The position numbers and the translations under genes are program-made. Shown here one piece after another: positions 38,400 to 50,826 of a DNA stretch of 64,000 nt; the stretch's first letter is position 1, and each line of letters begins with the position of its first letter. Location: the NCBI GenBank assembly GCA_964019165.1, contig OZ025274.1, forward strand, positions 2,489,253-2,553,252. The letters run 5' to 3'. The stretch comes from Mastigias papua (Eukaryota; Cnidaria; Scyphozoa; Rhizostomeae; Mastigiidae). The notes under the pieces are model-generated. The model had not been told where the DNA came from. It worked only from the letters and a program-made list of their open reading frames with translations, and made no database searches.

Positions 38400-39573
38400 T
38401 TGATTAGCACATGAAGCCAGAAACTGGAAGGTTTAGTAGATGAATTGAGATTTATTCCTCGGAAAGGTGTGGCATTTTGTATGTTACCAAGTGATTGCAG
38501 AAATGTTGATCGGTCCACATCTGTTGCGATGTGTGTTTTGTAACATCTCCTGATTATGATTCAGCATGACGCAATATCTGTGAGATGGTTCTGACCTCAT
38601 ACGTAAGACTTTTGAAGTGATGTAATACGTAAGACGTAATCTTGAAGCTGTTTGACTATGCAATTGAGCCAATGGTAAAAGAGGAGTGACAGGATGAAGT
38701 GGGATCTTATATAAATCAGCTCACATCATTAACTTCGTAGCCCATGATCAAGACCAATACAGAAGACACTACATAACTGAAAGGTAGATAGTCTAAAATA
38801 TTGCCTCAATATTTTTATTAAAACATCCCTGCTCTCAAGGATCGAAAGATTGACATCTTGATGCGAAGTGGTCGTAATTTCCAAGAAAAAAGCCCAGAAG
38901 TATCAAGTTTTTTATGAGGCCTTCTTGATACAGATAAGCTACAGATAGGCAGTTCAGACAGTATAAAGGAGATTCCATCAGTATCATTATTCGCCCCAGT
39001 CTACAGCAACCGTGCCAATCATTCCACGTTTAGGATATGTCTCATATATGGAGAGTCAACGTATACTAAAATGCTCACATGTCTGTAGCCTATTTGCTCT
39101 GTCCTCTTTTTTGTCGAATGAAATTGCATGCAGCGAATTAGGATTCAAAGAGCTATCCTTAATACCTGGGCTCTATTGGGTAGTCATGGAAAGATTTGCA
39201 AACATGACTTCAAACATGACGATAACTTGAACTGAACCCTCAAGGTAAAGAAAATTTTTCATGTGTTTGCTAAAAGCAGTCTTCGGTTTGGTTGTGTATA
39301 AAGATATATTGCATGCATTGTTGTCTGGCGTGTAAATATTGATGCCACCCGTTTTACCTGGTGTATATAAAGCAGCATGTTTTAGGACTGAAAAATGTTT
39401 ACATTTGAAACTAGATGAATATCTATTAATTTGCACTATCTTAGTTTTTTGTTTGATATTACGTCTCACAGTGTATTTAAATCTGAATTTCTGATTCTCA
39501 TGATGCGATCCTTTTTGGTATTGACCTTAAATGCCAGTTTGCCTTCTACAATATCAAACTGTCAGAAGGAATG
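38400..39573. other. Intergenic, no feature seen
   Basis: No exon, RNA gene or recognisable mobile element in this stretch. Confidence 0.4.
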
Positions 39574-39581
39574 CACTAGAT

Positions 39582-39937
39582 CAGGGGTGGGCAAACTTTT
39601 GAGTGCAAGGGCCATATTCATAAATTCTAAGTCATTCTAGGGCCGCATAGTATGTTGCCAAATATTTCTCAAGACACAGAGTGGTATATATGCAGCTATT
39701 GAAGTAATATTCTGCAATATTAAACAGTAGAAACTTGAACTGAACTCATACATTTGGAAAACAAAGTCACGTAGTGACTATCTGTTATGGAAAGGACAAT
39801 CTCAATGAGAATGTCATAAACGAAAAGGACAATGTCATAAACAAAGTTATTTTTGCTTCCTAACAGTTTTTGGCGGGCCGCAAAAAAGCACTTGGTGGGC
39901 TGCATGCGGCCCGCGGGCCGTAGTTTGCCCATCTCTG
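39582..39937. mobile_element. hAT non-autonomous element
   Basis: 356 bp flanked by an exact 8-bp duplication CACTAGAT (39574-39581, 39938-39945). Ends are CAGGGGTGGGCAAACTTTTG and, inverted, CAGAGATGGGCAAACTACGG. The subterminal GGGCCGCA/TGCGGCCC words are typical of Charlie-like hAT elements. No transposase. Confidence 0.9.
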
Positions 39938-40423
39938 CACTAGATTGATCTCAAAATAGAGATATGCAGGCGTATTCCTTTCACACCAATATCAAGAATT
40001 ACATGAGATTAGACTCGAACGTTTTCGTGTGTCTCAATCCTTCTTGTGCAACATAACTGATAAATCCTACTATAGCCAAGCATAAAGACAAAAGCCCAGT
40101 AATAACTTTAACTTTTCTATCCTCTCTTTAAAAACCCCAGCTTCCAAATCAGCCGCGTTAAATGGGCGATTAAGTTTCTAGCTGTTCACCTGCTTGCAGC
40201 TGGAAATACTGCTACATGTTTCAGGTTGCAAGAAGTGTCTTGAACAAGGTAAGTAAATCTGGGGTCACGGTTTTGTCGTTCATAATATGCCACTATCATT
40301 TTAACCCAAACAAGACTCTTCTCCATACGTGGACCTTATTGCCTTTACCAGCCCTTCTGCTTGAAGAGGTGATATTCTTTGTCTAGTGAAGCAGATGTAG
40401 GAAATGAGTCTGATAGGAAATAT

Positions 40424-40793
40424 GGCTACGTTTACACGAGCAAATGTGGGTCGGGTCTAACCAGGATCGGGTCTAGCAGATCCAGTTTTTATACCGATAG
40501 GCTTTGGGTTTACAATGCGCTTTTGGATCTGATCCACTGTTTTGTTTGATTGCATATGACCTTCCTTTTTCAGTCCGTACCAGTGTTGGATCGGATCTCA
40601 CCTTGTAAACGATACAAAAGTAGATCGGATCTAAACTGGTTCTACTTTGAAAACGGTCCAGAAGTAGATCGGATAGCGAACCAGAACTAGATCGGATCTA
40701 CAAGATCTCGTGTAAACACAAGGTCTATCCGTACCAAAAGTAGATTGTATCCAGTCTAGATCGGGTACATATTTGCTCGTCTATACGGAACCT
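40424..40793. mobile_element. Foldback MITE-like element with GTTTACA end
   Basis: Left GGCTACGTTTACACGAGCAA; right, inverted, AGGTTCCGTATAGACGAGCA. The interior has many copies of GATCGGATCTA-type words in both orientations plus internal GTTTACA and GTAAAC motifs. No coding capacity. Confidence 0.6.
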
Positions 40794-40799
40794 AAGTCA

Positions 40800-42137
40800 T
40801 ATATGGAAGCTTGATCCTGAACTAGCAATTTGTATATTTATCATCCCTAAGTGAGGATAATCTGGGAGGACATATTAATATTTGAAGTGGGGAATTACAG
40901 GTTTATTCAGAAATGTGCAGTGAATGAGGTATACAATGGGCACATTATTTGTAAACTTTTCTGCATGCCTATTCGCACAACCATCAATATCTCTTTTGCA
41001 CGTGGAAAACAAGCTTTGGCGTGACTCGAAGCACATCTGTAATTGATTGTGTTTTTAGGTTTAGCCACCATTTCGTTTCATTCCCTGTTTGAAATATTTG
41101 TACAGGCAAACAAATTCATCTAACAATTAGCAGGTTTCCAACTCGACAAGTTCTTAAAATGTGCTCGAATCAAACAAACTAAATGGAAATGTACTTCTAG
41201 GAGGATACCTTGATGAGCTGAATTGCGATTTGAAACAAAAATTATTGTACTTAGCTTTAAGTCTGATTCACACTTGTCCTAATTTTCGAAAGGATCACTG
41301 ACCTCATGGACTGTCCTTCCTCTTCCTTTTTTTATCATCATTGTTCTCATACTCGTTTCAAGAACCTAGAAGACACTAGTAATACCCAAGCTTATGTTCA
41401 TGCTTGTCCTGTTTAAGGTAAGAATTCAGAAAGTCGGGGACATGAATTTTGCAAATAGAATTCATTTCTATTTGACGAGGAAGTCAGCGCTATCAGAGCA
41501 CAGAATTCCACCATCGCACAAAAAATGAAAATATTCGTAACATACTGATAGCAATCTTGTCAATCTACTCTCATTGGAGAAAACGGAAAGTCTTTCTTTG
41601 TGCTCAAAACAGCATTAGAATCTTTCTGTAAGCAGATTCCAGAACAGTTCTAGACAGTCTTGCCTGGCAAACAAAACGAAAGTTATCTTTTGTGTATGAT
41701 TTGGCGCATTCTGGATGTTTAGTGAGGTGTTTTTATGGCCGAATCACATTTTATTTTAGCATTGTAGCCATTACACATACCAGATTGCGGTTCTCTCACA
41801 ACAGTCTGTAAGATATTTAGTTTACGGCCGCTTTCGGCCGTACGTTGCGTTGTTCAAAAAGACAAGAATTTGCAATTGTGATACGGCAATTATTTGTGTA
41901 TTTTTGGCATTAACATGACAACAAATATCACCTACGTGAAGCGGCACTAATGTGTAGAAGTTTAAGTGATACGCAGACTGAAAAAGGACAACAGAACTAT
42001 TACAGAATTAATAATTCAAATCTGAACATGGAAGGGGTGTCATCTTTAAAAGTTAGTCTAGGGCTGTGATTTGTTCTACATCTATTGATGATACCCATGA
42101 CAACATCCAGTTTTTGACTGAACCGTTTCAAATTTAA
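40800..42137. other. Intergenic, no feature seen
   Basis: No supported gene or repeat boundary in about 1.3 kb. Confidence 0.4.
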
Positions 42138-42643
42138 GAGAGCGGTTATTATTTATGACCGGGTTGGGGGCTGAAGAGAACATGGTTGGGTAGCTGAAAA
42201 GAATAAATTGTGTTAGTTGGGGTAGCTAAATAATTTCTGAACAGAGGGATAGTTTGTAGGCACAAATCTTAAGACTAGAATGCCAGATATAAAGGTTTCT
42301 CACTAAGAGATAATTGACCAGTTGAGTCCGAAAGAGCTTGAAGAAGTGGAGGCAAAGAGAGTGGAGAAGAATACTTGGCATGTTGAAAAGTTACTGGTTG
42401 ACATAAATGACGGGGCTCCAGTTTTGAATGAACGAATAGAGGCATATTTATCAGAAGATAAACAAGAGCTAGTCTTCTTTAATAGAGTATATTTGCTGCA
42501 GTATCATGTAGCCTTGCTTTGCTATAGCCCTTCGATTGGGTAACGAAAATTTGACTTAAGCAAATAGTGGGGTGGAATTGCTTTGAAAGCACATAATACT
42601 TTCTGTTCAGCCCCCACCCCGGTCATTAATACTGACCGCTCCG
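42138..42643. mobile_element. TIR element, about 506 bp, TAA-flanked
   Basis: The left TIR (GAGCGGTTATTATTTATGAC) and inverted right TIR (GAGCGGTCAGTATTAATGAC) both continue into CGGGKTGGGGGCTGAA. Each side abuts TAA (42135-42137, 42644-42646). The ends resemble those of the element at 28227. An internal 73-residue open frame (42322-42543) has no family I recognise. Confidence 0.7.
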
Positions 42644-42886
42644 TAAATACATATAAAGTTACACGAAATTTAAGCTTACTGAATGCATAGTATGCTTACA
42701 GCCGTGCTAAGGGCCTGGTTCCTACTACTAAGCTATGATGTCATCAAGCTGGCATGCGTTCATCGGAAAAGGGGCTATGCCCACCAGACCTCTCCTCATT
42801 TTAGCACAGAGGGCCTCTAGCCCTCTTCACAGCACCCCTGTTGATAAGCTCACCATTTGGGAAATGTCTGAAATTCGTGGGAGATT

Positions 42887-44722
42887 TTAAAGAATTTCGC
42901 CAAAGACTTCAACTTCACACAATGCTAATGCCTGTCTTAAATTTGTTTGTATATAAAGATATCTTCCATGCATTGGTGGATCACATATCAATGTTGACGT
43001 GCCTCCTTGTGGAATTGAGAGATTCTGTTTGAATAACGCATTCAGTTCTCCTCTCCCAATGTCGCTATCACCGATCCTCACATTGAAATCAGTCAATCTT
43101 TCTCCACAACAATCTCCTCTGTTTGTTATTTTCATTGAGTACACAACGCAAGTGCTACCAAAATCAACTCTCCACCATGCCATTGGCGAACAACACACTC
43201 CTGAATGCGAACAAGATCCATTGTGGAAATTTGTATCTGCGTTTCCATCTACAGCACGAGATGGTGGACGTTCGGGATTGTTTGGCTCGTTAGCTGCAGC
43301 CTTTCCCAAGGCAATATTATGAAGACCTAGAATGAATAGAGAACTGCTTAGCACTTTTACTTTGCTCCTGACAACCTATGCATTATCATTTAGTAAGCAA
43401 TTGCTTTTCATTAAAGATAAGAACGAAGAATTCCATGTCCACCTGTACATTAAAATGTAATCAAAGAATTTTATGAATGGTGAATGCTCTCGGGTGATAT
43501 TGAATCATTGCGAAGTCTATCGCCTTCATCAGATTTTGTTTATAGTCCTGAGTTGCAAAATCTCTAGCTTTTGTAAATTTTTCACTGTGGTCTTGAGTTT
43601 TGAAGTTTCTAACTTTCATCAACTCTCAAACATTGCCCATGGTTGCAAAGTCGCTAACCTTCATTGGGTGTTCACAGTGGTTATGTGTTTGCAATTTTAG
43701 TGTCCGTTGTGTGTTGACCGTGGTCCTTACTCCTCCTTTTTAATAGTACAATATTTGTTGCCATTTTGTGATAGCCATAATGTGCATTTTCAACAGAAAA
43801 CGTTAGTCGACAAGATCATCTTACGATTTACTGACATTGTTTGAGCCTTCGTCAGTCAAATAGCAAATGATAGATTTTGTTTAAACATAAACTGATTACC
43901 GACACATCTGATGCCTCCTGGTTTGTTGCAATCGTCCATATGTTTCTCGAATACACCACAGAGCCTCGATTGTTGTCTTTTGCGATAAACTGGCTGTAGG
44001 TAAAATTTAGACAACATAATAGCAAGTTCGAAAGCTTAAAACATTGAAAGTCCAAGAAATAAGGAACAATTTATAAGGTATTGTTGGTTATTGATATTGT
44101 AGTATAATTTTGAGAACTGTCTGTGTCCAGTGTTCAAGTACACGAAGAATAGAAACTGTACGATGAGTACGTCGGTCTGACATGCACGCCATTTTTATTG
44201 CATCATCCATGAAATTTGTTCACAAAGTGATATTTCCTCCATAAGCGCCTAAGTCATTTGAGTCATGGAAATTAACTTGTCCATAAATATTAAAATATAT
44301 GTCGTAGTGCTTACGCAGACGTCATTTCTTTCTTGAATGGTGAAAAAGAGAAGTAGCTGTTGTGACACTGTTACCTGCATAGTTTCTGGCTCGTGGTGCT
44401 CCCATGAAGTTGATGCAACCAGTTTTAGTGCACCGATTGACGCTCTGTTTTGGGATAACTTCTCACATGTCTTTGTTTTCACATTATAGTTTATCGATTT
44501 ACATAGGGAGTCATGGATGCATCTCATTATGCACATGAGCAATGTTTGCACGATTTCTTGCCCAATGACCGAGGCATCAAGTCGTGTATTTGCGGCAACA
44601 AACCTGAAAGTCGCGTCACTTCTGCAATGGGATCTGTATACATTTGGACCATTGAGATATTCTCCTGCTGTATACAGAACGTAGATAGTGCATAAAATTG
44701 TGCAGTGGAGTGGAAGGTTCAT
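42887..44722 (-). CDS. L5: secreted PAN + F-type lectin protein, 3 exons (subfamily B)
   Basis: Exons are 44375-44722, 43900-43993 and 42887-43326: 882 bp, 293 residues plus TAA, phases 0 and 1. The leader MNLPLHCTILCTIYVLY with a following small-residue stretch is a good signal peptide. The PAN exon (116 codons) has YRSHCRSDATFRFVAANTRL and CKSINYNVKTKTCEKL. The linker is 31 residues, with LCGVF, a DDC in place of the sisters' KC, and IRCVG. The lectin domain is one exon, without the intron that cuts subfamily A. The motif is His-x28-RGDCCGER, two residues longer than canonical, with an extra CC before the WW. The end is LCEVEVFGEIL. The compact introns (381 and 573 bp) hold no transposon that I can identify. 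Confidence 0.86.
43470..43700. repeat. Degenerate short tandem repeat in L5 intron 2
   Basis: Recurring words TTGCAAAGTC/TTGCGAAGTC, CTAAC-TTCATC and TTCAC-GTGGT at roughly 45-60 bp spacing. Borders and copy number are uncertain. Confidence 0.4.
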
Positions 44723-44779
44723 GTGTGCAGATTACTGGACATGAACAGCTCGTGTGGCGTTTGTTCGTTTGCATTCAGT

Positions 44780-45500
44780 TGATTTTAAATGCCACTAGGA
44801 ATAAATATGTTATCCCCGTTTTGTTGATACCATATCGATGCATTATTTATCATAGGGTACCTTGGGTTGTCTGTTGCAGGATACTTCTTATCAAGTGTAG
44901 AGTTTGATTTAAAATTTAGCTGAAAATGTTAGATTCTGAAGGCTTGTTAACCCTTTTGGCAATCTTTGATTTTCCAGGATTTTGATCTGAATCTCATTAT
45001 TTTTAACCAAACTTTCAGAGACATAGTAACTTTGGTGATCTCCGTGACATTTGTGGAAATCGAAGTCAGCGGGTTTGTGCTTAGATGCGTCGTCAGATAC
45101 GAGCTGAGCTTGGCAGGTCTTGAGCATGCGCTAGTAACCACCCGTATTTGCTCGAAAGAGCCCCCCAGACACTCATTTAACATTCAGCATATTCAAGGGT
45201 GGTGCTCAGTGTTAACAAACTATTTATTAGGAAAGGCGCGCATTCAGAAGGGGCGCTTTTTCGGGGGTGGGGCTGCTCGTTCACAAAGTACAGTACGTCA
45301 TGCAACGTTATGTTTAGATGATTGCGTATTCACATCAATATCTTAATTTCTTTAAAGTGAAATACGTATAACTGTTGATTCATTGTGCATATAGTTTATT
45401 TGTTCAGTTTTGTTTTCTCTGTTTCTAACGTACTATGTGAAAGTAAGAACCAGGGCCCAGGGTGGTTTCATGCTGAGAACCCTACAAGTCTCCTGATATG
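44780..45500. other. 5' flank of L5 and spacer
   Basis: A weak TATA-like ATTTAAAAT lies at about 44782-44790, some 60 bp upstream of the L5 ATG. Otherwise no feature is supported. Confidence 0.35.
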
Positions 45501-45507
45501 AGTTTGT

Positions 45508-45703
45508 CCTGTAATGTGCTGTCCTGACCTGTCCTGTCCTGTCCTGTCCTGTCCTGTGCTGTACTGTGTTGTCCTGACCTGTCCTGTCCTGTCCTGTCCT
45601 ATCCTGTCCTGTCCTGTCCTGTCCTGTCCTGTCCTGTCCTGTCCTGTCCTGTCCTGTCCTGTCCTGTCCTGTCCTGTACTGTCCTGTCCTGTCCTGTCCT
45701 GTC
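45508..45703. repeat. (CCTGT)n pentanucleotide satellite
   Basis: About 39 units of CCTGT with a few variants (GTGCTGTACTG near 45558, TATCC near 45601). The open frames across it on both strands are repeat artefacts. Confidence 0.97.
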
Positions 45704-45709
45704 AAAAAG

Positions 45710-48700
45710 TGGTACAATCTGCGTTGCCTATTTTACATCACATCATACTTGAGCAAAAGGAAATATATGTCCCTCAGATGTTTCGCTATGAATAGGGGCA
45801 TTGGGTGTGGCTGTTATGAAGCTAAGCCAAGTATTTCCGCTTGTAGTTTGGCTGATACTACTTTTATAAAGTTAATTTAATGAACATTGATTAATGATTA
45901 TTATTGACTGAACATTGATTAACAATCATTCTATCTCAATCAAAGCACCTTTGATACAAAACTTCTTGTGGACACAAATGTGAAGAGTGAAGTGACTTTA
46001 TAACTGCATATGCTCCTACAGTTTATCATTGCTCAAATTTGTTATCACTGCACCGTAAAATTTGGCAAGAATCACCCATCACCCATCGATCATCATGTTC
46101 GTCTTTTGTTTGAAATGATCAAATCATAGTCGCAGAGGCTTCAATATTCCTAGCACTAGTGACCACACCAGGGTACTGGGGTCTGTAAGATGCATTTATC
46201 TTACTCTTAGGCGCCGTATTAACGGCCCCCGTGTATTAATTTCCGTCCTTTTCTTTCACCTCCTAAATTTATTAGGACTCTTTGTTTATGATGTGTTATT
46301 TTTGATGTGTAATTTCTCTGCTCTCTTGCAAAACGCTGCGGTAAACCCAATGCGCTAAATATCTGGAACAATCAGTGACTAGTTGTTTTATAACACGTCT
46401 TTTGAGTTTGAAACCTTTTGTTAGTTTGTAAATTATTTTAGTATCCCGCCCTAACCACATGTATTAAGATCTCCGTTTAGTAAATTGCTTAAAAAGTCTC
46501 TAGCCCCGCTGGTTAAATCCCTCTTTATATAGCACCTGAGAGCACGCCTCTACACCACTCAAGTCCCAGGATTATCAAGCAGAATTTTAGCGGGAATGCA
46601 GTTGAATTTTGAAAAAGTGGTATTATCCAATGAAAATGAGTTACCACTGCTGCCCAGTTCTGGCGGGATAACTGTCGAATTCTAATAGGTTAAGGAGGTA
46701 TGCCAGGGTATTTCCGGCCTAGGCATTTAGACTTTAACATCGATGGACACGCAGCCTGCTACTTTATGGCTTCATCGATATACTATGAGACATTAATGTC
46801 TCTTGCGAAAGCGAAGACACATTAGTGGAGAAGTTGCAGAGAACATAAAGAGAAAACTTGAATACAAGTACAGTGAAACTCAACCATTTGCCACAATACA
46901 TATTGAGAGACTCTGCTATTACAACCAGCCAGGTAAACTTGTCAAATATCTTACACATCTTACTTATGAAAATCTAATTTGAAAATTACGAGATGTTTTT
47001 TACCTTAATGAGCTAGGCTTGAGATTAAAGCAGGACTTCATCATACTCCACAATGCATCAAAATTCCATGTAAGTAAGCAATGGAGTTTATCTTCTTGGA
47101 CACTCCATCCTAGGGCCTAATGACCGTTTATTGTTTACAACCTACTGTCAGCCGAAGTTCACTTATAGCTAGAGTTCCGTATAGCATTGCTCTAACTTGT
47201 CTTTCCGCCACCCAGACCATCTTGCCGTTTAGCCAGGGAGCGGCCTAGGGGGGCAAGGCCCCTCCTGAAATTTCAAAAAATGACTCAGTCCCTCCTTAGA
47301 AACAGAGCGCTCGAAACTACTTATTGCATTTCTTAGCATTGATTGTCACACTTAAGCCTAAGTCATGTCATTCTATGAATTTTGGACACTACTAGGGGCT
47401 ACCCGGTCATCCAGCTGATTGATTCTCACTGTGCTCAGATAATTTGTCCCCCATAACAAAATCACGTTGGCTACGGACTTGTACTGGTTTGAAAGCGTGC
47501 CAAAGTGGTATTTGAATCGCGCATACCTTGGATGTAATGCATAGAGAGGTACGCAATCTTACGCTATCGCTACATATTTCAATTTGTGCATGGATAGAGG
47601 TGCAGAAACGTGCATCTGCTCTGTATTTTTAGTGGAGTGTTTCCTCGATTGCTTGAGGCTGAATTTGCTTCAATTATATATAACGTCCATAAAGGAGGTC
47701 AGTGTAACCTTAGTCTATGTTAATTAGAGTATTGGTTCCATTTCAAAGTTAACTAAGTTTTCCCTTGAAATTAGTAGTTCCAATTCAGTAAAGGTAATTT
47801 TGCCCAAAAAACTTGTTTGCCATTATGGATATTTATTGTTTATTGTCATGGCGAACACTGAGTTTAATAATGTTATCTGCTAGCATTTAGTATGAACTCA
47901 ATAACCATTCCTTTCATGTTTCATGATCCTTGTGCTATACTGTAGTATTACTAAGACTGCCTTCTTATGACTTGAATTAACTTTGAAACATAGAAGAAGG
48001 ACCAACACATTACTACTGTCTCAGGGTCAAGTTTCCTTGACTGCAGTTTCACCATAGACCCACCTGAAGGCTCATTCATTGTAGTACACTAATTTTTGTG
48101 AGAAAGAAGTCTTTCTCCATTACAGGGGTTTCCTTTATTTGTTTTTATTTGCTTGACTTACTTTAATAAATAAGACCCAGAAAAATGGAACTGAAGATAA
48201 CTGTGTTTTTTAGGATTTCATATTTGCCTTCATAGTTACATATTTGACATGTTACAAAATTGAATCTCAGAACACTTTGATTTTGCATTTGTAAAGCTAT
48301 ATTTGTGCTTATACACTGCATGGGGGCAATTTAGGATAAATCAACTTTCCTTCTTGAAACATATCTTTTCAGGAGGTGTATAGTGGCTTCTGCCCTGCTT
48401 TGCCAAGTAGAAGCTATTTTGTCACAGATAGAAAGAACTATTCACCAAAGTTGTATCAGCTATTATTACTTATTTTGTGGAAAAAGTCTCTAGACATGTC
48501 TTGTGGCCATTTGCTAGTTAGCTTTATACCTCTGAAATTTTTTTCCACCCTATTTTTTGATGGGTTAGTTACTGAAAGGTCAATGTAAATGGAAATTGAA
48601 ACTTGTTACTTGCTTTCATTGTTTGTTGAAGAAAGCCCTATCTGTTTGACTTAAGTGCCTTTTCAGTATTGAAATCTTTGTGCACAGTTGAGGGTTGAAA

Positions 48701-48890
48701 CTATCTAATAGACAAGATCATGCAGACATTTTCACCATGCTGCATAAAACAGGAAGCTAATTTGGCATATTTTATTCTGTTCTGATGACATGTGAGTATT
48801 AGAGCTCTTAGCTTGACAAATCATTTTCAGGAGAGTGAAGAATCTGTTCACATCAGCACTTACTCATTTTTCAATCATACCTCAGCATGC
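45710..48890. other. Intergenic L5-L6, mostly featureless
   Basis: About 3.2 kb without a supported gene. At 47236-47480 a GGCCTAGGGGGGCAAGGCCC block and, 200 bp on, TTGGCTACGGACTTG look like a fragment of the same repeat family as the MITE at 9288. Confidence 0.4.
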
Positions 48891-49035
48891 TTTGACCACA
48901 ACCATACATGATTTGACCACACCCAAGCATGATTTGACTACATCCAAACATGTTTTGACCACACCCAAGCACGATTTGACCACACCCAAGCATGATTTGA
49001 CTACACCCAAACATGTTTTGACCACAACTAGCCTT
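48891..49035. repeat. 21-bp tandem repeat, about 7 copies
   Basis: Unit TTTGACCACACCCAAGCATGA with variants (CTACA, AACATGT). The 7-residue protein periodicity of the open frame follows from the 21-bp unit and is not evidence of a gene. Confidence 0.92.
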
Positions 49036-49734
49036 GCTTGTACAACACCCTACAGTACTCTGATCATAGCCAATCATGCCTGGATCTCACCACTGTCATG
49101 ATCAGAATCAGCCCTGATTTGACTGGGCTTCATCTAGGCCAAAGCTATACTCTAGGCCTCATAATGTACAATATGATGGTGTAAGATTTGGGACCTAGGT
49201 CTTAGTATAATTTGCTTACAAACAGACTTGACAAGTTGATTTCTTTGGATGAAAGTGTAAGGCAAGGGGGGCATTTTGTTCCAAGATAAAACTGCCATTT
49301 CAGATTACATTCCTTTGCTCTTCCTCACGTATTAAAAAGGCTCTTTTGTTTGGAAGTATAAGCTAATTTTTGAACCGCATTTGCTTCACTCTTCTTTTCT
49401 CTATGAATCTTAACTTCAACAAAATTTGCATTACATCTGCTTCTCCGTTTCCTCATCATGAGAGCTGTACAAACTCATCAATAGGTTGAATTCCTATCAA
49501 ACCCTGATTTCTACCAGCCATACGATCTCTCTTCAATTTCCAAAACGACACTGGTAGAGAAGAATTTAAGTATTCATGTAGAAAAATTGTGAATTGACCA
49601 TTCTATCTACCAATATTGATAGAGATTCATTCTTTGCAACCACCAAGATACCAGCAAGAAGTCACTGATGAGTTCTAGATGTCCTCTTAATAGGCAATCT
49701 CTCTTCTGATCTGTTCATTGTTGTGTCATTAAAG

Positions 49735-49810
49735 CACATGCGTCAAACTCAAACCCCGCGGGCCAAAAGTGGCCCGCCACATTATTTTATGTGGTCGGAG
49801 AGAGCTTATG
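49735..49810. mobile_element. hAT-like fragment
   Basis: Contains GCGTCAAACTCAAACCCCGC and GGGCCAAAAGTGGCCCGCC, resembling one end of Charlie-type hAT elements. The other end was not found. Confidence 0.45.
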
Positions 49811-50826
49811 CGCGATTCTGGTGATATATCATGATGACATGCGTAGCTCAGAAGTGTAAACAACGTTTAAAATTAAATGGTTTTCCTCTAATTTTATTTG
49901 CTATTTCCAGAACGTGATCTATGAATGAGGATGTGTGAGATGGCATCTCAGGACGAGGACAGATCTACTCTTGTTTATTCAAGGGTAGACAGCATGTCCT
50001 CATTGTTTGTAAGATGATTTTTGCCGTTTGTGGTTGTGCCATAGTTCTTTTTCCTTCTACCTTTCCTAGCATAACATCTTTCTACATCCAATCAGCTCGT
50101 ATCGTATGTTCTAGAAATGTCAGTGCTTTTTTCAGAATTCTGCCTCCAAACGGAGTTTCTGGTTTTATTTCTTCTACAGCAGACTAATTTGTTCGTCTTG
50201 CTTTCCATGGCATTATCATTTTTTTGTCACTTTCCAGATTGTACAGCTCTCACAACTGTACACATCTGACTTAAACATATTATCTGTGCCTACTCGGGTT
50301 GTTTGTCATATTAACAAATGAGTCAAAGTTTAAGATGTTCGTTACTTCATCACCCCTAGTGTTAATTTCACCTAATTTGAGGTTGTGATGAGTTTGTGAC
50401 AAAACGACAGTCGTTAAATTCTTATAACCAGTTTTTCTTTATTGAATCGCAGATTCATCATAGACGTTGTCGACTGGACATTTTCTGCATTTGTACACCT
50501 CACTCTTTGAGTACGAATAGATTTTATAACGTAAGATGCAGTAGGAATTACATTATTCTATCAGTTGATCTAGTTAAATTTGTTTCTGGTTACTGCGCTA
50601 TTTTCGTGTGTATAGAGAGAATCACACTTATTAAGGGCATCGCAGACATCATGTAAAAGCCTCAGTTGTAATGCAATATTGAAAAGAGAGCTTCGATTGC
50701 AAGGCAAGTTATCTTATATCACTGCAATATCATACATTTATGGTTATGCTACTGAAAATCAACAGTGCAGAGAAGCCACTGCATCAGAGCTTATGGGTTG
50801 TGAGTTAATATCAAGTGCCACTTTAA
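49811..50826. other. Intergenic / 3' flank of L6
   Basis: No gene, RNA or mobile element recognised. Confidence 0.4.

Noticed and set aside
45433..45795. Asp-Arg-Thr-Gly-Gln and Cys-Pro-Val-Leu-Ser repeat proteins on opposite strands
   Set aside because: Products of a pentanucleotide satellite read in all frames; no splice or start context.
48835..49101. 88-residue protein with LTTPKHD repeats
   Set aside because: The periodicity equals the 21-bp DNA repeat and both strands are open; no other gene signal.
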